From Bacteroidaceae bacterium (GTDB lineage: Bacteria > Bacteroidota > Bacteroidia > Bacteroidales > Barnesiellaceae_A), in the NCBI GenBank assembly GCA_017410245.1, contig JAFQRE010000002.1, forward strand, positions 54,431 to 118,430: 64,000 nucleotides of DNA. The letters run 5' to 3'. The first letter of the stretch is position 1. Every line of letters starts with the position of its first letter. Of the stretch, positions 10,347 to 20,303 are shown in pieces. The notes beneath the pieces were generated by a model. That model had not been told where the DNA came from. It did not search any database and was given only the letters and a program-made list of their open reading frames with translations. The position numbers and the translations under genes are program-made.

Positions 10347-12056
10347 TTATAATTTTATTGTATGCTTTACTCTATTGCTGTTGCCACAATGGTCGGTAAC
10401 AACAAGAGAGAGTGTGTAAGTTACTCCCTTTTTAAAGGGATAATCTTTCATGTTGCATGAGAGTCGATTTGTCTTGGCATCATACTCAAAGAGACAATAA
10501 TTACCATCTATCTCTCCGCGATATGTGGCTATGCCACTGCCTTTGTCGGTAATATTGAAAGAAATTTTGCCATTAGCGACCCAATTTTCGGGTTTGCGAG
10601 CAACTATCTTGGGAGCATCTACATCGGCCATCACTTTATAGTTACCCAAACTGCGCACACGTGCCACATACCACCCGGCCTCATAACGTCCTATAATGGG
10701 CGACTTCTTGTCATCATAGGAGTATTGCAGGTAGTACTTTTCGTCGGGCAGTGTATCGCACGTGAGCTTAATTGCCACCTCACACCACTTGTGCAGGGGG
10801 ACTGTGCGATTGTGAATGCGATGTAACGAAGAATACCCCTCCACGCTTTCTTTCATCTTATACATAAAATTGAGATTGTCATACAACGCGCCAGCCGGTA
10901 TGTATATATTCATTTGCTCTGTGGCATACTCGTTATCGTGATTATAATCGAAGTATATAACATCATCGGAGGTAGAAGTTGTGGTAGCAGTCTCAGCTGG
11001 GACTCCTTTAATGTTAAACTTCACTCGCGAAGTATTGCCATAAAGGTCGGTCAATTCGTACATGCAATGATACATTCGCTCTTGGTCTATCACCCACATA
11101 CCCTCGGTAGGCAAAGTATCATAGATAGTACTCAACTTATTACCGGGCAACAACGCTGTACGCATAATGGTGGAACCTTTATTGCTACGCAACTCATGAT
11201 AATCTATAAGCGAATTGATATACCTTGTTTCGGCAAAAGTGATGCTATCGATAGTAGATGAATATATGAGAGAGTCATCGACCCAACAACGCACACTATG
11301 TACTCCATATATATTGGTTGTACCTGTCATCTTATCATAGGCTTTGATACCCAACGATACACGCCCCCACGCTTCTACATCGGCTGTGGCATTATAAGTA
11401 TTGGAAGAAACCGATTGCAATTGTAGAGCCGACTTGGGTATAGGATTGCCGGCCACAGCTTTATCATGATGATATACGGTAACAAGACGAGGATCAGGTG
11501 CCACATTGTCTTTGATGAGATGTCGATACCACGGCAGCGGGTCGATAGGCGACTCACTTGCTGTATGTCTTATCTCAAAATGCAAGTGCGGGCCACCCGA
11601 AGAGCCACTATTGCCACTCTTAGCGATATACATACCCTTCGTCACCGGCAAAACACCGGGAGCTAAAATAGTATCGATGGCAAAGCTCTCCTTTTCATAT
11701 TGTAGTTGCAAGAGAGTATCGGCGATAGCACCAACAAACGCATCGAGGTGTGCATAAACGGTCGTATAACCCGAAGGGTGATTGATATATAATGCTTTGC
11801 CATACCCCCAAGGCGATATAGCTATGCGCGACACATAACCTTCATCGGCAGCATATACCTTCAGCCCGGTACGCCCCTGTGTCTTGAAATCGAGTCCCGA
11901 ATGAAAGTGGTCGGGACGCAATTCTCCAAAATTGGCACTCAACAACAACTCAACACCCAACGGAGCCCCAAACGATGGTGCAACTTGTTGTGCATACATT
12001 GCTGTCGTAGCAACTAATAGGCAGAAGAACAATACTATTTTTTTCATCATGCGCAT
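10347..12056 (-). CDS. M23 family metallopeptidase, exported
   Basis: A 569-aa secreted zinc endopeptidase. After a signal peptide (about residues 1-22, ending MYAQ), the LytM/M23 domain shows HSGLD (His52, Asp56) and GPHLHFEIR (His157, His159), the complete zinc ligand set of active members. The long C-terminal part (about 190-569) is beta-rich and unlike the catalytic core; it may be a substrate- or wall-binding region. The family cuts peptidoglycan cross-links. It probably forms an operon with the C69 dipeptidase downstream. Confidence 0.92.
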   Translation of the reverse strand: MRMMKKIVLFFCLLVATTAMYAQQVAPSFGAPLGVELLLSANFGELRPDHFHSGLDFKTQGRTGLKVYAADEGYVSRIAISPWGYGKALYINHPSGYTTVYAHLDAFVGAIADTLLQLQYEKESFAIDTILAPGVLPVTKGMYIAKSGNSGSSGGPHLHFEIRHTASESPIDPLPWYRHLIKDNVAPDPRLVTVYHHDKAVAGNPIPKSALQLQSVSSNTYNATADVEAWGRVSLGIKAYDKMTGTTNIYGVHSVRCWVDDSLIYSSTIDSITFAETRYINSLIDYHELRSNKGSTIMRTALLPGNKLSTIYDTLPTEGMWVIDQERMYHCMYELTDLYGNTSRVKFNIKGVPAETATTTSTSDDVIYFDYNHDNEYATEQMNIYIPAGALYDNLNFMYKMKESVEGYSSLHRIHNRTVPLHKWCEVAIKLTCDTLPDEKYYLQYSYDDKKSPIIGRYEAGWYVARVRSLGNYKVMADVDAPKIVARKPENWVANGKISFNITDKGSGIATYRGEIDGNYCLFEYDAKTNRLSCNMKDYPFKKGVTYTLSLVVTDHCGNSNRVKHTIKL

Positions 12057-12218
12057 AATAGGTTACAAATTTAAGAAAAAGTAAACAAACTTCCTATTTG
12101 ATAACTCATAAAGTATCGAAAGAAATTTCCATAATTCAATAAACATCTGAAAACAAGATATTTAAAACCAATATTAATTAGTACATATATTTTTTAGATA
12201 AAAATTCGCACAAAATTC

Positions 12219-12249
12219 TTGCATAGAATTATTTTATGTAATATCTTTG
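12219..12249 (+). promoter_or_regulatory. promoter of tRNA-Asp
   Basis: TTG (12219-12221), 20 bases, TATCTTTG (12242-12249) is an exact match to the Bacteroidota vegetative promoter. It sits 40 bases before the tRNA. Confidence 0.8.
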
Positions 12250-12288
12250 CACTCGCAAAGCAAAAGAGCGATGCTAAAAAAACAAAAT

Positions 12289-12362
12289 GGTGCGTTAGTT
12301 CAGTTGGTTAGAATACATGCCTGTCACGCATGGGGTCACGGGTTCGAGTCCCGTACGCACCG
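12289..12362 (+). tRNA. tRNA-Asp (GTC)
   Basis: The 74-nt sequence folds as a cloverleaf: acceptor GGTGCGT/ACGCACC with discriminator G, D arm, anticodon stem CATGC/GCATG with loop CTGTCAC (anticodon GTC), and T arm ACGGG-TTCGAGT-CCCGT. CCA is not encoded. It has its own promoter and terminator. Confidence 0.97.
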
Positions 12363-12363
12363 C

Positions 12364-12394
12364 AAAACCTTTCGAGAATTCGAAAGGTTTTTTT
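12364..12394 (+). terminator. terminator of tRNA-Asp
   Basis: A 12-bp perfect stem (12364-12375 with 12380-12391, AAAACCTTTCGA) with loop GAAT ends in a T run, directly after the tRNA. Confidence 0.9.
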
Positions 12395-12471
12395 ATAAAC
12401 ACCTCTTCCCCACTCTGGCAACAAAAGGGAAGAAATAGAAGCTATAAACCGGAAAAATCAACACCCAAGCA

Positions 12472-13434
12472 ATGGAAAAACTTCGCGCACTAATAGCACC
12501 AATCAATAAGGTAGTATTTCTAATATGCATGCACCTTACACTGCTACCATTCATATCACCCGCCATAGCACTCTTTATGGGACTTGCCTATGCCCTATTG
12601 TTGGGCAACCCAATACCCAAGATGGCCAAAAAGACATCGAAGTATCTGTTGCAAGTAGCAGTTGTATGCTTAGGTTTCGGCATGAATCTACACGAGTCAT
12701 TGGCATCGGGTAAAGAAGGTATGTTGTTTACCATTGTATCGGTAGCTTCGGTTATGATTATAGGATACTTTGCAGGTAAACTACTCAAGGTCGATAGCAA
12801 AACCTCCTATCTCATATCGTCGGGTACTGCAATATGCGGAGGTAGCGCCATAGCAGCAGTAGCCCCTGTAGTAAAAGCCGACGACAACCAAATGTCGGTA
12901 GCATTGGGAACTGTATTCATTCTCAATGCTATAGCACTATTCATATTTCCACCCATCGGTCATTGGCTGGGTATGACGCAAGAGCAATTTGGTCAATGGG
13001 CTGCAATAGCTATACACGACACCAGTTCGGTTGTTGGTGCGGGTGAAGCTTACGATAGTACATATTTCCCCGGCCAAGAAAGTATATCACTACAAATAGC
13101 CACTCTTATCAAATGTACACGTGCATTGTGGATTATACCATTAGCACTCATTACCTCTCTTATTTTCAGAGAGAAAAACAGCAAGATAAGCATACCTTGG
13201 TTTATTATCTTCTTTGTCGTAGCGATGATAATCAACACCTACCTTACCCTACCCTCAAGTCTTACAACAAGCATTGTGTGGTTTGCTAAGAAAGGACTGT
13301 GCATGACACTTTTCCTTATTGGAAGCGGACTCTCGCTCGACGTATTGCGCTCGGTAGGTGCAAGACCTCTCATTCAAGGCGTACTCCTCTGGATAGTTAT
13401 AGCATTACTCAGCCTTGCAGTCATTATGCTATAA
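12472..13434 (+). CDS. YeiH family putative sulfate/anion exporter (UPF0324)
   Basis: A 320-aa integral membrane protein with about ten hydrophobic segments. The conserved YeiH features include ALLLGNPIP near residue 45, the G-rich GTAICGGSAIAA near residue 120, and IHDTSSVVGAG near residue 185. The family is annotated as a putative sulfate exporter on limited evidence. A LysR regulator gene lies 8 bases beyond its stop in convergent orientation; in enterobacteria yeiH is also next to a LysR gene, yeiE, but divergently. That supports regulation by the neighbour, although it is not shown here. Confidence 0.85.
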   Translation: MEKLRALIAPINKVVFLICMHLTLLPFISPAIALFMGLAYALLLGNPIPKMAKKTSKYLLQVAVVCLGFGMNLHESLASGKEGMLFTIVSVASVMIIGYFAGKLLKVDSKTSYLISSGTAICGGSAIAAVAPVVKADDNQMSVALGTVFILNAIALFIFPPIGHWLGMTQEQFGQWAAIAIHDTSSVVGAGEAYDSTYFPGQESISLQIATLIKCTRALWIIPLALITSLIFREKNSKISIPWFIIFFVVAMIINTYLTLPSSLTTSIVWFAKKGLCMTLFLIGSGLSLDVLRSVGARPLIQGVLLWIVIALLSLAVIML

Positions 13435-13441
13435 CAATCTA

Positions 13442-14338
13442 TTATTTATACCGCAAGCACTCTTGTATATAGGAGATAAAATCTCTTGCAACAGACAATG
13501 TCTCACCTTGATTGCGAACAAATGATAGTTCGCAATCAAATTCCAAACCCTTGATGTCTATCGCTTTAAGCCTACCCTTTGCAATTTCATTCATCGCAGA
13601 ATATGATGACACGACCGCCATACTATCGGCGTGTTGCATATAGCGCATAATACCCTCATAACTACTCAATTGCATAATGATATTGAGTTGATCAAGTCCT
13701 ATACCATAAGTACCAAGCACACTTTGCATCACTTCCAGGCCTCCCATTCCCGGTGTACCTACAACCAATGGTACAAACTTAAGTTCTTCAATCGTAATTT
13801 CATCAAGAGCAGCCCACCGACTCGAAGAGGGTGCAACCAGAAGCAATGACGAGTGCATGAATGGCATGTAGCGCAACTGTTTCTTACGGTCAATTGTCTC
13901 AACTACCCCCAAATCAATCCGTTTCTCTTCAACAGCTTTCTCTATTTCGGCAATGCTACCCGAGAGGAGTGACAATGTTATATTCTTGAATTTTGCCGAG
14001 AAGGTTGCCATAAATTCAGGCAAGATATATTGTGCTATGGAGCTACTTGCACCCAATCGTAATTCGCCAACGAGATTGTGCGAGAGCATACGCATATCGA
14101 AATCGAGCTGACGGTATCTATCCATAATCTGTCGGGCATGTATCAACAACAATTCTCCTGCCGGGGTCAGTTCTATTCGGTTATTGAGTCTATTAAACAG
14201 AAGTGTATCATACTCTTGTTCAAGCTCCTGTATATGCTTACTGATAGCAGGCTGTGTAATATGCAACTCGTGAGAGGCTTTGGTAAAACTCAGGTTACGA
14301 GCTACACTGCAAAACACTTGTAAACGAAAGTCGAACAT
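13442..14338 (-). CDS. LysR family transcriptional regulator
   Basis: A 298-aa regulator with the standard two-part build: an N-terminal winged helix-turn-helix (about residues 1-60, FTKASHELHITQPAISKHI) and a periplasmic-binding-like effector domain (about 90-295). The HTH sequence resembles the CysB/YeiE/CysL group that responds to sulfur or one-carbon metabolites. It faces the YeiH-type exporter gene and is the first gene of a tight minus-strand unit with aroE and gldB. Target and effector are inference only. Confidence 0.9.
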   Translation of the reverse strand: MFDFRLQVFCSVARNLSFTKASHELHITQPAISKHIQELEQEYDTLLFNRLNNRIELTPAGELLLIHARQIMDRYRQLDFDMRMLSHNLVGELRLGASSSIAQYILPEFMATFSAKFKNITLSLLSGSIAEIEKAVEEKRIDLGVVETIDRKKQLRYMPFMHSSLLLVAPSSSRWAALDEITIEELKFVPLVVGTPGMGGLEVMQSVLGTYGIGLDQLNIIMQLSSYEGIMRYMQHADSMAVVSSYSAMNEIAKGRLKAIDIKGLEFDCELSFVRNQGETLSVARDFISYIQECLRYK

Positions 14339-14344
14339 AGGTAA

Positions 14345-15094
14345 TTACATTTTATTATTCCACATTTTCCAAGCAGCATCAGCTTGCTCATAAAGCATAT
14401 TCAAGCCATTGCATACCATAGCACCATATTGGGCCGACCTCTGCATAAAGAGCGTAACTTCGGGGTTATATACGACATCGTAACATAAATGCTGTGACGT
14501 GAGGTACTCATAAGGTATAGGAGCACAAGCATTGGTATGAGGCGACATGCCGAGTGGCGTTGTATTGACAACAAGTGTATGCTCGGCCAGTATATTGGGG
14601 GTAATTTCATCATAAGCCAACTGCCCCTTTTGCGGTGTACGCGATACCACAGTTACGGTCAATCCGAGTGAGCGAAGTGCCACAACAACCGCACGAGATG
14701 CACCTCCCGTTCCTAAAACAAGAGCCTTACGGTGATGTTTCTGTAACAGAGGTAGTAACGAAATGCGAAACCCTATACAATCGCTATTACGCCCAACCAT
14801 TCGCACCCTGTTTTCGTCACGTTCTATACATATCACATTTACGGCACCTATTTGCTCGGCATCTCCATCTACTTCGTCAAGAAAAGGTATGACAGACTGC
14901 TTGTAAGGAATTGTCACATTAAGACCGCAAAGCGAAGCATCAGACGTCACCAAGTCGCGCAACATAGCAATATCGCTCAACTCATAATTCTCATATTCGG
15001 CATCTATATCGAGCCGAGCGAAACGCTCATTATGATACCCCTTAGAAAACGAATGCCCAAGCGGGTAACCTACAAGTCCGTATTTTTTCTTCAT
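14345..15094 (-). CDS. aroE: shikimate dehydrogenase
   Basis: Reduces 3-dehydroshikimate to shikimate with NADPH in aromatic amino acid and chorismate synthesis. At 249 aa it is slightly shorter than the usual 270. Substrate-binding SFSKGYHNERF (residues 14-24) and NVTIPYKQ (about 59-66, catalytic Lys) and the NADP-binding GTGGASRAV loop (about 125-133) are present, as is the C-terminal NGLNMLYEQA. It lies 6 bases before the LysR gene and 9 bases after the GldB-like gene, so it is probably co-transcribed with both. Confidence 0.93.
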   Translation of the reverse strand: MKKKYGLVGYPLGHSFSKGYHNERFARLDIDAEYENYELSDIAMLRDLVTSDASLCGLNVTIPYKQSVIPFLDEVDGDAEQIGAVNVICIERDENRVRMVGRNSDCIGFRISLLPLLQKHHRKALVLGTGGASRAVVVALRSLGLTVTVVSRTPQKGQLAYDEITPNILAEHTLVVNTTPLGMSPHTNACAPIPYEYLTSQHLCYDVVYNPEVTLFMQRSAQYGAMVCNGLNMLYEQADAAWKMWNNKM

Positions 15095-15103
15095 AAAGCT
15101 AAT

Positions 15104-16105
15104 TTATTTGGCATCGTACCCCGACAACCTTAATATTTCGGAATATGCAATTGAATCGTGTAATAGATCATAAGGCGATACCTTACACTTATCGGCATAC
15201 TCCGAAACAATGCGAAAACCTATCCAACGCCCCACCCTGCCGGGGGCATCTTGTGTAAGAGGAGAAGCAAAAGGTGCCGGTTGTATATACTTATTTATCA
15301 ACATATTATCGGACGAGAACAGATGCCCATTCTCTACAATATTTTTCCATATCAGTTCTTCATTGTTTTCGCACCACAATATTTGTTGAGGAGAAAAAGC
15401 CAATATAGTAGCAATACTATCCGTATCGGTCATACAAGACATACCATACGCAACAATACCTTCGTATATCATTGCATCGAGCAAGGTTGTCCTCTCATGA
15501 GCCTTATAGGCATTGCGCAACAAAACCTCAGCTACATCATACTGAATGCGCGAGGGTTGATGCATGGCAAGTTCATAGTTATGGTAACGATATGGATAGA
15601 TAGGATAATCGGCTCCAAGATAACAATCGAGTGAAAATGACACGATACTATCTAAAGTGACAACCGACAAACCCAATCCGGAAATATGCGATTGATAAAT
15701 AGGATAAGGCTCGTCGGGGAAAAGAAGGGTATAGCGAGCCGAAAGATATGACAATTCGTGCTCCAACTGAGTCATATCGGCATATTGGCACTGTGCATCT
15801 GATATGAGTCGAGAGATAATGGTATCATTAACAAAGGCCGATAAACCATGTAAAAAAGCAGGGGAATCATGCAATCGCAATAAATGGAAGTTATAGACAT
15901 TCCAAAAATCACCTGCCTCATCAATAATCTCTTTTTGCAACAAGGTATCGGTTGAGGCCACATACTCACATATCAATGAGTCGAACCTGAATACCTGCAA
16001 CGGCACAACGTTATCGGGCAGAGGTAACCTACTCTTTGAATGGCTACATGACAATAGAGTGAGGATTACAACTAAATATAGCGGTAGGAATTTTGATAAT
16101 TTCAT
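15104..16105 (-). CDS. gldB: GldB-like gliding motility lipoprotein
   Basis: A 333-aa lipoprotein. I choose the ATG at 16105-16103 because it places a lipobox (LLSC, Cys20) right after a hydrophobic signal; a longer reading of 19 more residues would spoil the signal. The body resembles GldB of Bacteroidota (FRFDSLICEY near the start, then segments like IGYRIV/IGFRIV...YA near the C-terminus). GldB was found as an essential gliding and type IX secretion-linked lipoprotein in Flavobacterium; non-gliding Bacteroidales keep a homologue of unclear role. It overlaps nothing and leads the aroE operon. Confidence 0.82.
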   Translation of the reverse strand: MKLSKFLPLYLVVILTLLSCSHSKSRLPLPDNVVPLQVFRFDSLICEYVASTDTLLQKEIIDEAGDFWNVYNFHLLRLHDSPAFLHGLSAFVNDTIISRLISDAQCQYADMTQLEHELSYLSARYTLLFPDEPYPIYQSHISGLGLSVVTLDSIVSFSLDCYLGADYPIYPYRYHNYELAMHQPSRIQYDVAEVLLRNAYKAHERTTLLDAMIYEGIVAYGMSCMTDTDSIATILAFSPQQILWCENNEELIWKNIVENGHLFSSDNMLINKYIQPAPFASPLTQDAPGRVGRWIGFRIVSEYADKCKVSPYDLLHDSIAYSEILRLSGYDAK

Positions 16106-16341
16106 AATAAAACGCCATGATAAATTTGATGACAAAAATAATATAAAATATCTATTCATCAAACATAAACATCAAAATGAATTTATGAAAACAACCTATC
16201 ACAATCATTACAAAAAATTATAACACTACATTGAAGAGAAGGCCAAAGGCAAAGAGGAGATTCATTCTTAGATTTTTCACTTTTTTAAGAGATTGTCTCC
16301 AATTACACCGCAACAAGACACTGTATCTCGACATTTTTTTA

Positions 16342-16349
16342 TACTTTTG
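16342..16349 (+). promoter_or_regulatory. -7 box upstream of amidase gene
   Basis: TACTTTTG fits TAnnTTTG, 30 bases before the amidase ATG at 16379. No clear -33 TTG at the right distance. Confidence 0.45.
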
Positions 16350-16378
16350 CATGAAATTTATTTCATAGAAATAACGAT

Positions 16379-17584
16379 ATGCCAGGCCTCCAATATACAC
16401 CCAACACAACATACAGATGGTTAGGTATGACAATACTACTCATTGTTATGTTGCTATTGCCTACTGTAACAATGGCTCAAGAAGCTACAAAAAACAATTT
16501 TGTAGTAATTCTTGATGCAGGTCATGGTGGTAATGATGCAGGTGCTATAGGTGTGAAAGGAAAGGAAAAAAACATCAACTTGGGGGTTGTATTGAAGTTG
16601 GGAAAACTCATAGAAGAGAACATGCCCGATGTAACAGTCAAATATACCAGAAAGAAAGATGTATTTGTAGGTTTGAAAGAGCGTACACAATATGCTCACA
16701 AAAACAATGGCAACCTTTTTATATCGGTACACGCCAACTCAATATCGAAGAAGAACAAGAACAGAAAAACCATCAAGGGAGCCTCGACCTATGTATTGGG
16801 TACGGCCAAGAATGCCAAAAATCTTGAGATAGCACAGAGAGAAAACTCTGTAATCATGCTCGAGGACGACTATACCAGCAAATACGAAGGTTTCGACCCA
16901 AACTCTCCCGAGTCATATATTATCTTCGAGACTATGCAAAATGCTTTTCTCGAACAAAGCATCTCTTTTGCCGCACTGGTGCAAAACCAAATGGTAGATG
17001 TTGCCAATCGTGCTGATAGAGGTGTGCGACAAAATGGTTTTTATGTATTGGCATACACCGGAATGCCATCGGTACTTGTCGAGCTCGACTTTATTTGCAA
17101 CCCCACTCAAGAGAAATATATGCTATCGGAAAAGGGACAAAACGAAATGGCACAAGCCATATACAATGCATTTGTCACTTACAAAGCAAGTTACGATGGA
17201 AAAAGCGATGCGATAGCTGCAGTACAGCAAGCACAAGCCGAGGCTGCCGACTATAACGAAGAAAAACACATTGAAGAAGAGTCGGCTATAGAAGAACATA
17301 CTACACCCGAGCAACAAAACAGCGACCTCGACACACAAGCACCTCAAGCCGGACAACGTATATATAAAGTACAATTCATGGCATTGCCCAAGAAGTTGAG
17401 TGCCAATAGCAAAGAGTATAAAGGGCTCTCGCCCGTAGAGGTATATTACGATAAAGGCTATTACAAGTACACTTATGGAGCATCGCTCACTCGCGAAGGT
17501 ATTGAAGATGACTTCCGCCAAGTACGCAAGCTATTCAAAGATGCCTTTATAATAGTCATGCAAGATGGCCGACGGGTTGAGTAA
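16379..17584 (+). CDS. N-acetylmuramoyl-L-alanine amidase, exported
   Basis: Cleaves the amide bond between MurNAc and the stem peptide of peptidoglycan. The 401-aa protein has a signal peptide ending near TMAQ (residue 34), then an Amidase_3 domain (about 40-260) with zinc ligands in LDAGHGGNDAG (His about 48), a Glu later, ISVHANS (His about 121) and the catalytic Glu in VLVELDFICN. A linker rich in E, Q and A follows. The last 75 residues (YKVQFMALPKK...) resemble a SPOR-like peptidoglycan-binding module. An internal ATG at 16427 would give a shorter signal peptide. The MlaD-like gene follows 49 bases later. Confidence 0.93.
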   Translation: MPGLQYTPNTTYRWLGMTILLIVMLLLPTVTMAQEATKNNFVVILDAGHGGNDAGAIGVKGKEKNINLGVVLKLGKLIEENMPDVTVKYTRKKDVFVGLKERTQYAHKNNGNLFISVHANSISKKNKNRKTIKGASTYVLGTAKNAKNLEIAQRENSVIMLEDDYTSKYEGFDPNSPESYIIFETMQNAFLEQSISFAALVQNQMVDVANRADRGVRQNGFYVLAYTGMPSVLVELDFICNPTQEKYMLSEKGQNEMAQAIYNAFVTYKASYDGKSDAIAAVQQAQAEAADYNEEKHIEEESAIEEHTTPEQQNSDLDTQAPQAGQRIYKVQFMALPKKLSANSKEYKGLSPVEVYYDKGYYKYTYGASLTREGIEDDFRQVRKLFKDAFIIVMQDGRRVE

Positions 17585-17633
17585 CATAATAGAAAAACAT
17601 TAATAACGATATAATAAAAAAGACACATACACA

Positions 17634-18515
17634 ATGAAAAAGTTTTTCACTAAAGAAGTTAAGATTGGACTGACAGCAATAGTATGCTTGGTATTGATGT
17701 TTATAGGCATTCAATTTCTTAAAGGTATAAACGTAACAAAACCAGCCAATTACTACACTATAACCTTTAATGACGTGAGCGACGTAATGGTATCTTCGCC
17801 CGTAACAGTAAACGGATACAAAGTAGGTGTGGTACATGATATGCAATATGACTATGCTACCAACAGCAAAGTAAAGGTCATGATCAACCTTGACAAAGAG
17901 CTACGCATACCGCGCGACAGCAAGATATACATCAATAAGACCCTTATGGGCAATGCAAGCATAGCCATAGACATCAACCCCTATGTAAGTGAGTATTACC
18001 AATCGGGCGATGTTATTGAAGGCACAGTTGGCAACGACTTGATGGGCAATCTTGCCGGCATGATGCCCCAATTGGGCGATATTGTATCGAAAGTAGATAG
18101 CATACTGACAGGAGTGCAACTTCTTGTAAACGACCCCGCGCTACTCGCATCGGTTCAACGACTTGATGGAATAACAACCGACTTGCAAAACATGACCACG
18201 CAGCTCAACAAGGTTTTGCGCAACGACGTTCCGGGTATTATAAATAATGTGAACTCTATAACCAACAATATAGACTCGCTCACCTATACATTAAATACTC
18301 TACCGCTGGAGGCCACCATGGCACAAGTAAATACATTATTGAGCAATCTTGAGCAAACAACTCATCAACTCAATAGCAACGACAACAGTGTAGGTGCGCT
18401 GCTCAATGACAAGGAAATCTATGAAGAACTCAACCATACTATCAGCAACCTCGACTCGCTGTTGATAGATATTCGTCAAAATCCTAAAAGATATATCAAC
18501 ATCAAGGTATTTTAA
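17634..18515 (+). CDS. MlaD/MCE family lipid transport protein
   Basis: A 293-aa single-pass membrane protein: a TM segment at about residues 11-30, then an MCE domain (about 38-115, with SPVTVNGYKVGVV), and a helical tail with repeated N and T residues typical of MlaD/MCE periplasmic parts. The family forms ring assemblies that move phospholipids between membranes with an MlaE/MlaF-type ABC transporter. No such transporter genes are adjacent. It is likely co-transcribed with the amidase upstream. Confidence 0.88.
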   Translation: MKKFFTKEVKIGLTAIVCLVLMFIGIQFLKGINVTKPANYYTITFNDVSDVMVSSPVTVNGYKVGVVHDMQYDYATNSKVKVMINLDKELRIPRDSKIYINKTLMGNASIAIDINPYVSEYYQSGDVIEGTVGNDLMGNLAGMMPQLGDIVSKVDSILTGVQLLVNDPALLASVQRLDGITTDLQNMTTQLNKVLRNDVPGIINNVNSITNNIDSLTYTLNTLPLEATMAQVNTLLSNLEQTTHQLNSNDNSVGALLNDKEIYEELNHTISNLDSLLIDIRQNPKRYINIKVF

Positions 18516-18880
18516 CCCCCTGACGCCAACAATTTATTTAGAAACAATATAAATAAGAAAGCGAAAACAAAAAGTTTTCGCCCCCTCATTTTAGGGCATT
18601 CTCACGATACTTTTGGGAAACTTTCGGCCTATATTGGCAGATAGTTGCGCCTTGCAACAATGCTATATTAATCTATTATACAGTGTGTTACAAATATCCT
18701 CAACAAAAACAGAGGTGTACTTCAAGGCACATTCGTAAATAGCTGTAGCTAAGGATATTGTAACAAAACATTAAAAAGCAAATTTTTCAGCATTTGATTT
18801 TACAAAAAAAATGTGAGAATTTTGTATGCTGAAAAGAAAGCCGTATAGAAAAAGGATAATAAAAAAGAAAGCTGAAAAAA
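18516..18880. other. intergenic region before dnaA with hairpins
   Basis: A 365-base stretch without a gene. It holds a weak terminator-like hairpin (8-bp stem GCGAAAAC, 18561-18568 with 18574-18581), a small GTTGC/GCAAC hairpin near 18646, and an imperfect inverted repeat of 14-15 bases (18686-18700 against 18752-18765) around a 51-base interval. I see no cluster of DnaA boxes of the TTATCCACA type, so I do not call an origin. Confidence 0.55.
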
Positions 18881-20281
18881 ATGAGTTTGGAACATGTAGC
18901 ATTGTGGGACAAATGCCTCAACATTATCAGAGACAATGTTGATGAGATAGTGTACGAAAAATGGTTCGTACCCATCAAGTCGCATTCATTCGAAAATAAT
19001 GTATTGGTATTGCAAGTACCCTCACACTTTTTCCAAGAGCACATCGAGGAAAATTATATGGAACTATTGAGCCCCGTACTTACACGCGTATATGGGCGCA
19101 ATATAAAATTGTATTACAAAGTTACCGTTGTTGAGAATCCATCGGCAACAGTAAACGTATCATCTACCGAGAAATCTATCCCGGTAGCTCGCAACATGCG
19201 CCAAGGTCGTCCCGCAGAACCCACCAATCCTTTCCAAGCTCAAGAATACGAAGACCTCGCATCGCAACTCAATCCTTACTATACATTCAATAATTACTAC
19301 TCGAGCAACAGCAACAAGGTGGCTCGCGTGACAGGTGAAGCCGTAGCAGCTTCGCCCGGTAACAACCCCTTCAACCCTATGTTTATCTATGGCGAGTCGG
19401 GTGTTGGCAAGACTCACCTTGTACAAGCTATTGGTGCCAAAATCAAGGAGCAAAATCCACGTTCGAGAGTATTGTACCTATCGGCCAACCTCTTCCAACA
19501 ACAATACACAACAGCCGTTCGCAACAATCAGGTAAACGACTTCATCAACTTTTACCAAAGTATCGATGTATTGCTCATGGACGATATTCAAGAGTTTGCC
19601 GGCAAGATACAGACACAAAACACATTCTTCCACATATTCAACCACTTGCACCTCAATGGCAAGCAATTGGTACTCACTTGCGACCGTCCGCCCGTAGAGT
19701 TGGAAGGCATAGTACCCCGTCTGCTCACACGTTTCAAATGGGGCTTGCAGACCGAGGTAGAGCGTCCCGACTTTTCGCTCCGTCGCGACATACTACACAA
19801 CAAGATCGAGCGCGATGGTCTCACCATCTCGGAAGAGATTGTAGATTACATAGCACGCAACGTTACCGACAATGTGCGCGACCTTGAGGGTACAATTGTC
19901 TCGCTTATGGCTCATGCTATGGCATTCAACCATGAGGTTACGCTCGACTTGGCCGAGCTGGTAGTGGCTCGCAGTGTGAAGAAGGTAAAGAAACAAATCA
20001 CCATAGATAGTGTTCGCAATGCGGTTTGTTCCTACTACAACATGAAACCCGAGACATTAGTAACACGCTCACGCAAACGCGAGATTGTTGTTGCTCGTCA
20101 AGTGGCTATGTACCTTACCAAGAAACACACCTCTATGGCTTTGGCAGGTATAGGCTCTATATTGGGACGATACGACCATGCTACTGTACTGCACGCATGC
20201 AAGACCATAGAAGGACAACTACAAGTTGATAAAGAGTTGCAAAAGTCAATAGATGAGATAGAAAAATTGATGGTTGCATAA
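18881..20281 (+). CDS. dnaA: chromosomal replication initiator DnaA
   Basis: Binds DnaA boxes at oriC and opens the duplex. The 466-aa protein has N-terminal domain I (about 1-85), a linker (86-150), the AAA+ domain with Walker A GESGVGKTH (about 170) and Walker B LLMDDIQ (about 232), and the C-terminal DNA-binding domain with the signature YDHATVLHACKTI (about 428-440). The signature reads YDHATV in place of the common RDHTTV, a mild change at a DNA-contact site. It stands alone with its own terminator; no dnaN or gyrB is adjacent, as is usual in Bacteroidales. Confidence 0.97.
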   Translation: MSLEHVALWDKCLNIIRDNVDEIVYEKWFVPIKSHSFENNVLVLQVPSHFFQEHIEENYMELLSPVLTRVYGRNIKLYYKVTVVENPSATVNVSSTEKSIPVARNMRQGRPAEPTNPFQAQEYEDLASQLNPYYTFNNYYSSNSNKVARVTGEAVAASPGNNPFNPMFIYGESGVGKTHLVQAIGAKIKEQNPRSRVLYLSANLFQQQYTTAVRNNQVNDFINFYQSIDVLLMDDIQEFAGKIQTQNTFFHIFNHLHLNGKQLVLTCDRPPVELEGIVPRLLTRFKWGLQTEVERPDFSLRRDILHNKIERDGLTISEEIVDYIARNVTDNVRDLEGTIVSLMAHAMAFNHEVTLDLAELVVARSVKKVKKQITIDSVRNAVCSYYNMKPETLVTRSRKREIVVARQVAMYLTKKHTSMALAGIGSILGRYDHATVLHACKTIEGQLQVDKELQKSIDEIEKLMVA

Positions 20282-20303
20282 CGGCTACTTATCAAACAGA
20301 TAT

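Noticed and set aside
12247..12438. Reading frame of 63 codons across the tRNA-Asp gene
   Set aside because: It overlaps a clear tRNA with its own promoter and terminator; chance frame.
18516..18880. Replication origin next to dnaA
   Set aside because: No cluster of DnaA boxes or AT-rich unwinding element was found; dnaA is often away from oriC in Bacteroidales.
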